Shown one piece after another: positions 12,508-18,129 of a stretch of DNA of 26,440 nt. Location of the stretch: positions 1 through 26,440 of IMG/VR virus record IMGVR_UViG_3300028361_000108; one strand, written 5' to 3'. The notes under the pieces are model-generated. The model was not told the origin of the DNA and made no database searches. It saw only the letters and a list, made by a program, of their open reading frames with translations. Position numbers and translations under genes: made by a program. Source of the stretch: a virus. Position 1 is the first letter of the stretch. Every line of letters begins with the position of its first letter.

Positions 12508-13098
12508 ATGGAAATACTGCAATTAGACATAAACGTTGTAATGCCCTACGAGAAAAATGCTAAAAAGCACCCGCAGGAGCAGGTACTAAAAATTGCAAAT
12601 AGCATAACCGAGTTTGGTTTTAACCAGCCCATTGTATGTGACACCAAAAACGTGATCATTGTGGGCCATGGCCGGTTGGAGGCCGCTAAAAAACTTGGTT
12701 TAAAGACAGTACCAGTTACGTACGCAAATATTACCGAGGACCAAGCCAAGGCGTACCGGCTAGCTGACAATAAATTAAATGAAAGCCCTTGGGATATGCA
12801 GCTGGTAATTGCCGAGCTGCAGGAAATTAGTTTACCGATGGTGCAGCTAACCGGGTTTAGTAGCGAACTGGTTGACCTAGGTCTAGATATGGACGGGTTT
12901 GCTTTACCTACGGACGGGGACGGCACGGAGCAAATGACATTTACATTAACCAACCTGCAGGCCAAGGCTTTAAAAGACGCACTAGCCAACGTAAAGACAC
13001 TGCCAGAATTTGCGGCAATAGTGGAGACTGACCAAAATACAAATAGTAACGGTAACGCGCTTTATGCGCTGGTAACACTATGGGAGCAAAAGACCTAA
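12508..13098 (+). CDS. ParB N-terminal (ParB/Srx-fold) domain protein
   Basis: 196 residues. Residues 1-95 match the ParB N-terminal domain of phage and DNA-modification proteins: ILQLDINVVMPYEKNAKKHP, IANSITEFGFNQPIVCD, the nucleotide-binding GHGRLEAAKKLGLKTVPV, then RLADNKLNE. In phages this domain commonly precedes an adenine methyltransferase in one polypeptide; here it stands alone, and its gene overlaps the Mom-like gene by 19 bases. The C-terminal ~100 residues (TFTLTNLQAKALKDAL) have the features seen at the end of such phage proteins. I infer a partner or targeting subunit for the Mom-like enzyme. The ParB domain can bind and hydrolyse CTP in chromosome partition, but a partition role is unlikely without ParA. 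Confidence 0.8.
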   Translation: MEILQLDINVVMPYEKNAKKHPQEQVLKIANSITEFGFNQPIVCDTKNVIIVGHGRLEAAKKLGLKTVPVTYANITEDQAKAYRLADNKLNESPWDMQLVIAELQEISLPMVQLTGFSSELVDLGLDMDGFALPTDGDGTEQMTFTLTNLQAKALKDALANVKTLPEFAAIVETDQNTNSNGNALYALVTLWEQKT

Positions 13099-13733
13099 AA
13101 CTAAAAACCATTAGCTCCAAGCTAGCTAACCAGTTTATCAAGGACACGCATTACAGCGGCAAGGTGGCACCCAACAGTCAGCTGCACTTTGGCGTCTACT
13201 ATGAGGGCGGGTTACATGGGGTTATGCAGTACGGCCCCAGCATAAATAAAAAGGGCACAGTCAACTTAGTTGCTGGTACTGGGTTTTATGAGTTTTGCGA
13301 ATTAAACCGCATGGCGTTTGATGACGTGCTGCCCAAAAATAGTGAAAGCCGGGCCATTGCAATTAGCTTGAAGCTGATCAAAAAATACGCCCCGCATATT
13401 AAATGGGTTATTAGTTTTGCGGACGCAACCAGTTGCGGGGACGGTGCTATTTACCGGGCCAGTGGTTTTAAATTAGTTGGGGCCACTGCCAACACAGCCC
13501 TGCGGCAAAACCCTGACAATGGGGAGGTTATGCATACAATACAGGCCCACCATAAAATGATTGCTGGTGACTTTAGAAAATGGAAACCGCTGCAGGGTTT
13601 CCAAATAAAATATATATTTTTTATTGACAAAAGTTGCGAGCAAAACCTAACGCTGCCGGTGCTGCCGTTTAGCCACCTTGAAAAGATTGGTGCACGTATG
13701 TATAAAGGCAAGCGGCCCACTGTGGTAAAATGA
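13080..13733 (+). CDS. Mom-like DNA modification protein (GNAT-related)
   Basis: 217 residues. Mu Mom converts adenine to N6-(carbamoylmethyl)adenine, protecting DNA from restriction. The pattern here fits Mom-like proteins: FIKDTHYSGKVAP, HFGVYYEGGLHGVMQYG, CELNRMAFDDVLPKNSESRA, KYAPHIKWVISFADATSCG, then AIYRASGFKLVG, typical of the GNAT-like fold with its central strand-loop-helix. The rest is basic (KMYKGKRP-like ending). It overlaps the ParB-like gene by 19 bases, so the two form a unit. The modified base and target sequence cannot be read from sequence. The family call is from pattern recognition. Confidence 0.75.
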   Translation: MGAKDLKLKTISSKLANQFIKDTHYSGKVAPNSQLHFGVYYEGGLHGVMQYGPSINKKGTVNLVAGTGFYEFCELNRMAFDDVLPKNSESRAIAISLKLIKKYAPHIKWVISFADATSCGDGAIYRASGFKLVGATANTALRQNPDNGEVMHTIQAHHKMIAGDFRKWKPLQGFQIKYIFFIDKSCEQNLTLPVLPFSHLEKIGARMYKGKRPTVVK

Positions 13734-13740
13734 TGGCAAC

Positions 13741-13812
13741 GCGTTAGCAGTGTAATGGCTACACACCGGGCTACCAGCTTGGAGATGGCGGTTCGATACC
13801 GACCCTGACGCA
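13741..13812 (+). tRNA. tRNA-like gene, apparent anticodon ACC (glycine codon GGU)
   Basis: A cloverleaf can be drawn. Acceptor GCGTTAG (13741-13747) pairs with CTGACGC (13805-13811), discriminator A at 13812. D-stem GTGT/ACAC with loop AATGGCT (GG at 13757-13758). Anticodon stem CCGGG/CTTGG with two G-U pairs and loop CTACCAG. T-stem GGCGG with CCG(A)CC (one bulged A) closing the loop TTCGATA. No CCA is encoded. Oddities are C instead of U at position 8, the bulged T-stem and an ACC anticodon, which is very rare in bacteria. The acceptor 5' side also lies in a 13-bp sequence repeated in the promoter at 19129. It may be functional, degenerate or a tRNA mimic. Confidence 0.55.
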
Positions 13813-13868
13813 CAAATAACAACTAAAACTGACCGACACTTTTGTAGTTAAACAAGAGAGGAAAACAC

Positions 13869-13897
13869 TTGCATTATGCTAACCGTTAGGATACAAT
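13869..13897 (+). promoter_or_regulatory. sigma70 promoter with CTAACCGTTAG operator-like spacer
   Basis: TTGCAT (13869-13874), a 17-base spacer and TACAAT (13892-13897). The spacer holds CTAACCGTTAG, an inverted repeat about a single base. The 21 bases from the -35 through this palindrome are repeated exactly at 14855-14875. Confidence 0.75.
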
Positions 13898-13932
13898 CTA
13901 TGCATAACCAAAACAGTTAACACAAAAAAAAT

Positions 13933-14193
13933 ATGCTACTAAAAAACGCACTAAAAAAGATTGAGGCGGCCGGATACAAAGCGCTGCACGTACGGGGGGA
14001 ACGGAACAAAACTTACCAAGTGGACATGGGTGGCCGGACAATGGAGTTTATGGCCAGCAGCTACGGCGGTGACGTGGAGACAATTGACTGCATTGGTGTA
14101 CGCAATACCAACGACCTGAGCGACCCTATGACTGATTACTGCGCATACGTTTTTTACAACACATTAACCCAAGCCCTACGGCTTAATAAATAA
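13933..14193 (+). CDS. hypothetical protein
   Basis: 86 residues. The N-terminus is a basic helix (MLLKNALKKIEAAGYKALHV), followed by a compact beta-rich region (TYQVDMGGRTMEFMASSYGG) and a Tyr-rich segment near DYCAYVFYNTLTQAL. No family recognised. First gene downstream of the promoter at 13869-13897; 3 bases separate it from the next gene. Confidence 0.65.
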   Translation: MLLKNALKKIEAAGYKALHVRGERNKTYQVDMGGRTMEFMASSYGGDVETIDCIGVRNTNDLSDPMTDYCAYVFYNTLTQALRLNK

Positions 14194-14196
14194 TTT

Positions 14197-14487
14197 ATGG
14201 CTATACAAAAAATTACAATTGAACGGCGGCAACTGGCTGAGCTGGTTAACGCATTAGAGGACGCTATACGGTACAACCACCTGCAGGCGCTAGACAGCGG
14301 GCACGATCTAAAAAATTTAAAAATGCTGCACTTTAGAATGACGCAGCGGCTGTACAGGGCAAGGGAAATGCAAAATGAAAACCATTTGAGCATTGGTGTG
14401 CAAGAGGGTACCGACATAGGCTCTGCAATGACCCGAGACAAAGTATTGGAAAGGCCAGAGCTGAGTTTTAAAAATTCACATAAATAA
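14197..14487 (+). CDS. hypothetical helical protein
   Basis: 96 residues. The first 60 form a probable long helical hairpin (ITIERRQLAELVNALEDAIR, LKMLHFRMTQRLYRAREMQ), followed by a polar tail. The start context is AATAATTTATG without an SD, as for most neighbours. No family recognised; accessory operon position only. Confidence 0.6.
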   Translation: MAIQKITIERRQLAELVNALEDAIRYNHLQALDSGHDLKNLKMLHFRMTQRLYRAREMQNENHLSIGVQEGTDIGSAMTRDKVLERPELSFKNSHK

Positions 14488-14491
14488 TTTT

Positions 14492-14662
14492 ATGACAAAT
14501 ATTACAGTGCTGAGACCTGGTAATACGTATGGCAGTTTAGTAATTAAAGCTGTTGGCCATAAATATTACTGGGGCGTAGAGGACTGCGACAACAGCTATG
14601 GTTGGGAAGAAATAAGCGCAGAATTGTACACATTACTAGGAGCTACTAACAACCAAAAATAA
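14492..14662 (+). CDS. small hypothetical protein
   Basis: A 56-residue protein beginning MTNITVLRPGNTYGSLVIKA, with a central aromatic-rich segment (HKYYWGVEDCDNSYGWEE) suggesting a small beta fold. It lies 4 bases after the previous stop and 4 before the next start, in the same ATAATTTTATG context. Function unknown. Confidence 0.55.
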   Translation: MTNITVLRPGNTYGSLVIKAVGHKYYWGVEDCDNSYGWEEISAELYTLLGATNNQK

Positions 14663-14666
14663 TTTT

Positions 14667-14849
14667 ATGGCACAACCACAATTGCACCTGCAGCTAGAGG
14701 GTACTAACGGCAACGCGTTTGCTTTACTGGCCCGGTTCCAAAATGCCGCAAGGCGGGCCGGCTGGACAAACCAGCAGATTACCGCGGTAGTTGATGACGC
14801 AACCAGCGGTGATTATAACCACCTGTTGTCCACACTTACTGCAGTTTAA
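14667..14849 (+). CDS. small conserved phage protein (GNAFALL...ATSGDYNHLL type)
   Basis: 60 residues. The pattern 'GNAFALLARFQNAARRAGW' followed by 'ATSGDYNHLLSTL' recurs in small uncharacterised proteins of many phages and prophages. Its role is not known. It is the last gene before the second copy of the CTAACCGTTAG promoter. Confidence 0.65.
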   Translation: MAQPQLHLQLEGTNGNAFALLARFQNAARRAGWTNQQITAVVDDATSGDYNHLLSTLTAV

Positions 14850-14854
14850 ACCCC

Positions 14855-14883
14855 TTGCATTATGCTAACCGTTAGTATATACT
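14855..14883 (+). promoter_or_regulatory. second copy of the CTAACCGTTAG promoter
   Basis: TTGCAT (14855-14860), 17-base spacer, TATACT (14878-14883). The -35 and palindromic spacer are identical to 13869-13889 over 21 bases. Both promoters are followed by CAGTTAAC and an A-rich leader. Confidence 0.75.
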
Positions 14884-14912
14884 ATAGACAGTTAACCAAT
14901 AACACACACAAC

Positions 14913-15116
14913 ATGACAAAACGACTTACAGAACTAGAGTACAGCGTAGTAATGCAAGCTATAAGCAACGCCCGAGCAGAAATTGCAGACCAAAACTTTA
15001 TTGACCCATACGCAAACGAGGACAACCATACGCACACCCAACTAGCCGAGGCCCTAGACGCAGCAGAGACAAAACTAATTGCCCAGTACACAAAAAAAAG
15101 ACTGTATGCGAAATAA
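14913..15116 (+). CDS. hypothetical helical protein
   Basis: 67 residues from the ATG at 14913 (MTKRLTELEYSVVMQAISNA); an upstream in-frame extension runs through the promoter and is rejected. Two probable helices with an acidic, His-containing linker (DPYANEDNHTHTQ). First gene of the second small operon; its end overlaps the next gene by 11 bases. Function unknown. Confidence 0.6.
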   Translation: MTKRLTELEYSVVMQAISNARAEIADQNFIDPYANEDNHTHTQLAEALDAAETKLIAQYTKKRLYAK

Positions 15117-15318
15117 TATTACCGGCAAGACATTTACCCTGCACGACGAAAACCTAGCAACCCTAAAATATACTTTGGGTAAAGAGTACGGCCTAAAAGG
15201 CTTGCAGCTGGACCTAGCGTTTGACGCAGCCTGCGCAAACAAAGTGGGTGGCGGGGTGGACTGGGTGCACCAACAGTTTAGCGACATAGTAGCAATTATT
15301 TACGCCGGTAACATATAA
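15106..15318 (+). CDS. small hypothetical protein
   Basis: 70 residues from ATG 15106 (MRNNITGKTFTLHDENLATL). Helical character with a conserved-looking GLKGLQLDLAFDAACANKVG segment. An upstream TTG (15079) extension overlaps the previous gene and is not preferred. No family recognised. Confidence 0.6.
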   Translation: MRNNITGKTFTLHDENLATLKYTLGKEYGLKGLQLDLAFDAACANKVGGGVDWVHQQFSDIVAIIYAGNI

Positions 15319-15323
15319 CAAAA

Positions 15324-15521
15324 ATGACTAAAGAGACACTACAGCTAAAAACCGCAGCCGATACTGCCAAGTACGATTTGGCCATGGGGCGGATAACGTA
15401 CGACGAGGCGGTTGCTATTGTAAAAGCCTACATTGACCACGGCAACACTATTGCCAAGCGTATTGCTAAGGAGTTTGGCACGCGGCCCCGGTTAATGAGC
15501 GTAAAGGCGTACATGCGCTAA
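15324..15521 (+). CDS. small hypothetical basic protein
   Basis: 65 residues (MTKETLQLKTAADTAKYDLA...), mostly helical with a basic C-terminal third (IAKRIAKEFGTRPRLMSVKA). Five bases from both neighbours. No family recognised; possibly nucleic-acid binding from charge alone. Confidence 0.6.
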   Translation: MTKETLQLKTAADTAKYDLAMGRITYDEAVAIVKAYIDHGNTIAKRIAKEFGTRPRLMSVKAYMR

Positions 15522-15526
15522 CCTGT

Positions 15527-16003
15527 ATGCAAGTAAAACAAGCGGAGTTAATTGCCCTAAAGCTAATGCATATGCATGGGTTGGTAAAGGAGGGTTGGCA
15601 GTTTAAAATTGACGAGGCCAAGCGCCGGGGCGGGTTGTGCAGCTTTAAAAATAAAACCATTAGCGTTAGCCGCCACCTGATCGAACGTAACAACGAACCA
15701 GCCACCATTGACGTGCTGCTGCATGAGATAGCTCATGCCTTGGTTGGCCCTATGCATGGGCATAACGGGATATGGCGGCACCGGGCAATGTCCATTGGCT
15801 GCAACGGCAAACGTTGCCACAACCACGATATGCCCGAGGGTAAATATTTAGGCATGTGCCCAAGCTGCAGAAAAGAGCGCCGGGGACACCGGCGTAACCG
15901 GGTAGCCTGTGGGCAGTGCTGCCGCAAATACAATGGCGGCAAATTTACCCATGAGTATTTATTGGTATGGTCAGCAGCAAAATTAGTGGGTAATAAAAAA
16001 TAA
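15527..16003 (+). CDS. SprT-like zinc metallopeptidase
   Basis: 158 residues. The catalytic motif LLHEIAHALVGP (His66, Glu67, His70) with a downstream His (GPMHGHNGIWRHR) defines the SprT/SPRTN-like zincin fold. It is followed by a zinc ribbon with CPSC (111-114) and CGQCC (128-132). SprT-like proteases in eukaryotes cleave DNA-protein crosslinks; bacterial and phage versions are thought to act on DNA-bound proteins. Length and layout match small bacterial and phage members. It may clear proteins from phage DNA during replication or packaging; that is inference. Confidence 0.85.
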   Translation: MQVKQAELIALKLMHMHGLVKEGWQFKIDEAKRRGGLCSFKNKTISVSRHLIERNNEPATIDVLLHEIAHALVGPMHGHNGIWRHRAMSIGCNGKRCHNHDMPEGKYLGMCPSCRKERRGHRRNRVACGQCCRKYNGGKFTHEYLLVWSAAKLVGNKK

Positions 16004-16006
16004 ATT

Positions 16007-16480
16007 ATGCTAACGGAGATGGAGCAGTTAAAGAAAAATGTTGACGAACAGCAGGCACGCGACAAAATGGCCGAGGTGGCGCTGTATATTGACGGTTTGA
16101 TGTTTGCCATGCGTGCAGCCCTAAAAGATACGCAGCGGTCAACGAGGCTCGAATTAGCTGCATTTGTAGTAATACTAATAGCGGCGTTTAGTACAACCGA
16201 ACTGTTTTTACTAGCTTGGATGCTGTGGCTGTTTACCATGGTGCGGGGAATTGTGGCCGCACGGGTACCGCTGGTACGTATAAAGTCAGAACTTGACGGC
16301 GCGTTTAAAACTTTGGTGCTGCTAGGTTTTATTGACAGCCAGAAAAATATAAAGCGCACAAAACGGCGCCGAAAAAATACACGAAATAAATACGCCGGGT
16401 TAGTAGCCAAGTGGGGGCGGGCAAAAAGTAAAATGCGGGACGGTTTTGCCACAGCCTGCGTTAGCAATGTGATATACTAA
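16007..16480 (+). CDS. membrane protein, two-span hairpin with basic tail
   Basis: 157 residues. An N-terminal coiled-coil-like stretch (EMEQLKKNVDEQQARDKMAE) precedes two adjacent hydrophobic segments around 48-85 (AAFVVILIAAFSTTELFLLA, WMLWLFTMVRGIV). A soluble domain and a very basic region (NIKRTKRRRKNTRNK) follow. It is probably an inner-membrane protein with a cytoplasmic basic tail. Function unknown; superinfection exclusion or membrane takeover are possible. Its 3' end carries the promoter for the next gene. Confidence 0.65.
   Translation: MLTEMEQLKKNVDEQQARDKMAEVALYIDGLMFAMRAALKDTQRSTRLELAAFVVILIAAFSTTELFLLAWMLWLFTMVRGIVAARVPLVRIKSELDGAFKTLVLLGFIDSQKNIKRTKRRRKNTRNKYAGLVAKWGRAKSKMRDGFATACVSNVIY
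16469..16478 (+). promoter_or_regulatory. extended -10 promoter (GTGATATACT), leaderless start
   Basis: TG-A-TATACT (16470-16478), an extended -10, lies 6 bases before the ATG at 16485. GCGTTAGCA occurs just upstream. The same GTGATATACT string precedes the genes at 21104 and 26126. Confidence 0.6.
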
Positions 16481-16484
16481 CCGT

Positions 16485-16646
16485 ATGCAAAAAAGTAATA
16501 AAAGCGAAATTAGCAAAGTCATGTCAACGTTGGGGAAACGCAGTGGCCAAAACATGACGGCAGAGCAGCGCTCGGCCCGGGCCAGTAAAGCGGCCAAGGC
16601 ACGCTGGGCAAAGATACAGGCGGCCAAGGCAGGCGAGGCAGGTTAA
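16485..16646 (+). CDS. small basic Ala/Lys/Arg-rich protein
   Basis: A 53-residue protein beginning MQKSNKSEISKVMSTLGKRS. The C-terminal half (RSARASKAAKARWAKIQAAK) is the basic 'ARxAAxARW' repeat type found in small phage and plasmid proteins presumed to bind DNA. It starts 6 bases after an extended -10 box, so it is probably leaderless. The stop lies in a GCAGGTT-AAT-AACCTGC hairpin (16637-16653) that could end the transcript. Confidence 0.6.
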   Translation: MQKSNKSEISKVMSTLGKRSGQNMTAEQRSARASKAAKARWAKIQAAKAGEAG

Positions 16647-16665
16647 TAACCTGCAGGGGGGATTT

Positions 16666-16852
16666 GTGGCTAGGTGGCGAAAGCCCGGGGCGAATTGCGT
16701 ACCACTTGAAAACAGGCGCTGTTGGTGAAAGCCCGCAGCCACGGGCGTAAGTACATAAATGAGTTTGGGTTGCACCCCGGACGTCCAACTAATTTAATTT
16801 AGACAATGCACGGTGGAACTGGTTGGTTTTAAAGTAAGTGCGCGCAACCAGT
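16666..16852 (+). ncRNA. candidate structured non-coding RNA
   Basis: About 265 bases (16647-16912) have no credible ORF but many hairpins. GTGGCT (16666-16671) pairs with AGCCAC (16737-16742), enclosing GGC-GAAA-GCC (a GNRA tetraloop, 16676-16685), AACAG-GCG-CTGTT (16711-16723) and GGT-GAAA-GCC (16724-16733). An alternative hairpin is GCCCG...CGGGC (16731-16746). Further on are GGGT-TGC-ACCC (16767-16777) and ACTGGTTG...CAACCAGT (16818-16852). A related GGCGAAAGCC-hairpin-GGTAATTAC element lies before the capsid gene (24051). It could be a phage ncRNA or a long leader of the TM2 gene. Confidence 0.4.
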
Positions 16853-16875
16853 AACACCCAAACATATTTCCCCTG

Positions 16876-16889
16876 CAGTTTGTAAACTG
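16876..16889 (+). promoter_or_regulatory. perfect inverted repeat upstream of TM2 gene
   Basis: CAGTTT-GT-AAACTG, 24 bases before the ATG at 16913 and followed by GTGATTAAAAAATAAG. A possible operator or leader hairpin; no clear -35/-10 pair is seen. Confidence 0.4.
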
Positions 16890-16912
16890 TGATTAAAAAA
16901 TAAGTTAACACT

Positions 16913-17149
16913 ATGAGTAACGTTTCAGAGAAGTCAAGGTTAGCCACCTTATTATTATGCTGGTTTTTAGGCGTGTTTGGCGCGCACCGGTTTTATGCCG
17001 GCAAGACGGGCACCGCAATAGTAATGCTGGTTTTAACCTGCACTGTGGTTGGTTTATTGGTTACAGGGATTTGGATGTTTATTGATCTAATAATGACTGC
17101 CGCCGGCAGCTTTAAAGACGGGCAAGGGCGGCAAATTAAAACTTGGTAG
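16913..17149 (+). CDS. TM2 domain membrane protein
   Basis: 78 residues. The whole protein is a TM2 domain: two membrane spans (ATLLLCWFLGVFGAHRFYAG and VMLVLTCTVVGLLVTGIWMF), the diagnostic 'FLG.FGAHRFY.GK' turn, then a W-x-x-D-like element (GIWMFIDLIM). TM2 proteins are widespread in bacteria with no settled function; phage copies may act at the host membrane. The gene follows a hairpin-rich non-coding stretch and is 3 bases from the next gene. Confidence 0.88.
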   Translation: MSNVSEKSRLATLLLCWFLGVFGAHRFYAGKTGTAIVMLVLTCTVVGLLVTGIWMFIDLIMTAAGSFKDGQGRQIKTW

Positions 17150-17152
17150 CAT

Positions 17153-17377
17153 ATGACTAAGATACCAAGCGTAGAAGAGAGGGCAACGATGTTCAAAGAG
17201 TTTTATTGTGAATGTAACGGAAGCATGACCTCTGACACAATATATGCAACAACTCACCGAATAATCACCGAAGACCGCACCGCCCTAATACTTGAAGTAA
17301 GGAAAGTCCTTGCATCTGAAGGAGTGCTGTCTATGAGTGTTGAAAAAGCCCTATCAGAAATTAACCCCACCCACTAA
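17153..17377 (+). CDS. hypothetical protein, paralogue of the gene at 17657
   Basis: 74 residues starting MTKIPSVEERATMFKEF. The first ~26 bases of the gene are repeated at the start of the gene at 17657, and the ends are also similar (CCCCACCCACTAAATAAC against CCCCACCTACTAAATAAC). The protein is probably helical, with a central region of Thr and Glu. No function recognised. Base and codon use from here to about 18770 differ visibly from the phage core, suggesting imported cargo. Confidence 0.6.
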   Translation: MTKIPSVEERATMFKEFYCECNGSMTSDTIYATTHRIITEDRTALILEVRKVLASEGVLSMSVEKALSEINPTH

Positions 17378-17384
17378 ATAACCT

Positions 17385-17648
17385 ATGACACTCACTTACG
17401 AGCAAAACCGTACTAAAACAATCGAGCTAGACAGATTAAAGGAAAAAGTTTTGTGTGCTGAAATTACTTTTCCGCAAAAAATGCAAAAAGAGTTGGGAAT
17501 TACTGGCTTTACTATGAAAGCAAGCGAGGTACTAGATTTTGTAGAAAGCGAGTTTGATAATGGTGACGGTTATCCTGTTACGTTTACAGTAAAGTACATG
17601 ATGAGAAGCAACAGATGGATTGAGAATTTACCAGAAGCAGATATTTAA
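17385..17648 (+). CDS. hypothetical protein between two paralogues
   Basis: 87 residues (MTLTYEQNRTKTIELDRLKE...), with an N-terminal charged helix and a beta-rich C-terminal part (YPVTFTVKYMMRSNRWIENL). No family recognised. It is flanked by the two 'MTKIPSVEER' genes, as if the intervening gene was captured when the flanks duplicated. Confidence 0.55.
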   Translation: MTLTYEQNRTKTIELDRLKEKVLCAEITFPQKMQKELGITGFTMKASEVLDFVESEFDNGDGYPVTFTVKYMMRSNRWIENLPEADI

Positions 17649-17656
17649 CAACACCT

Positions 17657-18010
17657 ATGACTAAGATACCAAGCGTAGAAGAAAGGATGGCGGAGTTTAC
17701 TCTATTTGGTGTACATTCCTACATAGAACGGACAGACGACACCGAGCTATTGCCTATTGACGAATTTTTTAGTGGAGTAGTTGAAAATGAAAAAGGCGAA
17801 ACTGTTGTATTATCGGATTGGCTAAGAAAAACCCTCACCGCCGAACGTGAAGCAGGGGCAAGGGAGCGAGATATATACTGGCTAAAGTATATAGAAGCCA
17901 GAGCAACTCTTATGTTGGAAGGAAGTGTTATTGCAATTAGTGACCAGTTGCTGGCTGACATAAATGTAGCAAGCAGCAAACTGGAAGCCCTAACCCCACC
18001 TACTAAATAA
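17657..18010 (+). CDS. hypothetical protein, second 'MTKIPSVEER' paralogue
   Basis: 117 residues (MTKIPSVEERMAEFTLFGVH...). It shares the N-terminal decapeptide and its DNA with the gene at 17153, then diverges. It contains WLRKTLTAEREAGARERDIY, a charged helical segment, and ends LTPPTK. Recombination between the two copies could delete the stretch between them. Function unknown. Confidence 0.6.
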   Translation: MTKIPSVEERMAEFTLFGVHSYIERTDDTELLPIDEFFSGVVENEKGETVVLSDWLRKTLTAEREAGARERDIYWLKYIEARATLMLEGSVIAISDQLLADINVASSKLEALTPPTK

Positions 18011-18016
18011 CACCTA

Positions 18017-18118
18017 ATGATATTTGAGGACGCTTGGTACTACGTGGACGCGCAGGAGACGTTTGAGGCGGCGTCAGACGTGCAGGCGTTGAGCATTTAC
18101 ATTAGCCGATTAAAATAA
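18017..18118 (+). CDS. very small hypothetical protein
   Basis: A 33-residue ORF beginning MIFEDAWYYVDAQETFEAAS. It fills the gap between the second paralogue and the methyltransferase, 6 bases after one stop and 11 bases before the next ATG. It is acidic and aromatic. The assignment rests on gene packing only. Confidence 0.4.
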   Translation: MIFEDAWYYVDAQETFEAASDVQALSIYISRLK

Positions 18119-18129
18119 TTATCAAGTGT

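Larger units (their letters stand above)
17153..17682 (+). repeat. direct repeat flanking the 17385 gene
   Basis: The first 26 bases of the genes at 17153 and 17657 (both encoding MTKIPSVEER) are identical at 17153-17178 and 17657-17682. The gene ends are also similar (near 17360-17380 and 17992-18012). This suggests duplication or cassette insertion in the accessory region. Confidence 0.6.

Noticed and set aside
12508-13098. ParB-like protein as a plasmid-type partition factor
   Set aside because: No ParA ATPase or parS-like repeats nearby; its position next to the Mom-like gene points to DNA modification.
16519-16788. Two overlapping minus-strand ORFs (89 and 83 residues) across the hairpin-rich region
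   Set aside because: Cys/Pro-rich, no recognisable features and mutually overlapping; they arise from GC-rich non-coding DNA.
16804-16826. CGGTGGAACTGG resembles a T-box antiterminator motif
   Set aside because: No specifier loop, no aminoacyl-tRNA or amino acid gene downstream and only a partial match.
16913-17149. TM2 protein as a holin
   Set aside because: The FLGxFGAHRFYxGK turn is specific to TM2 domains, and the gene is far from the lysis cassette, which has its own holin.
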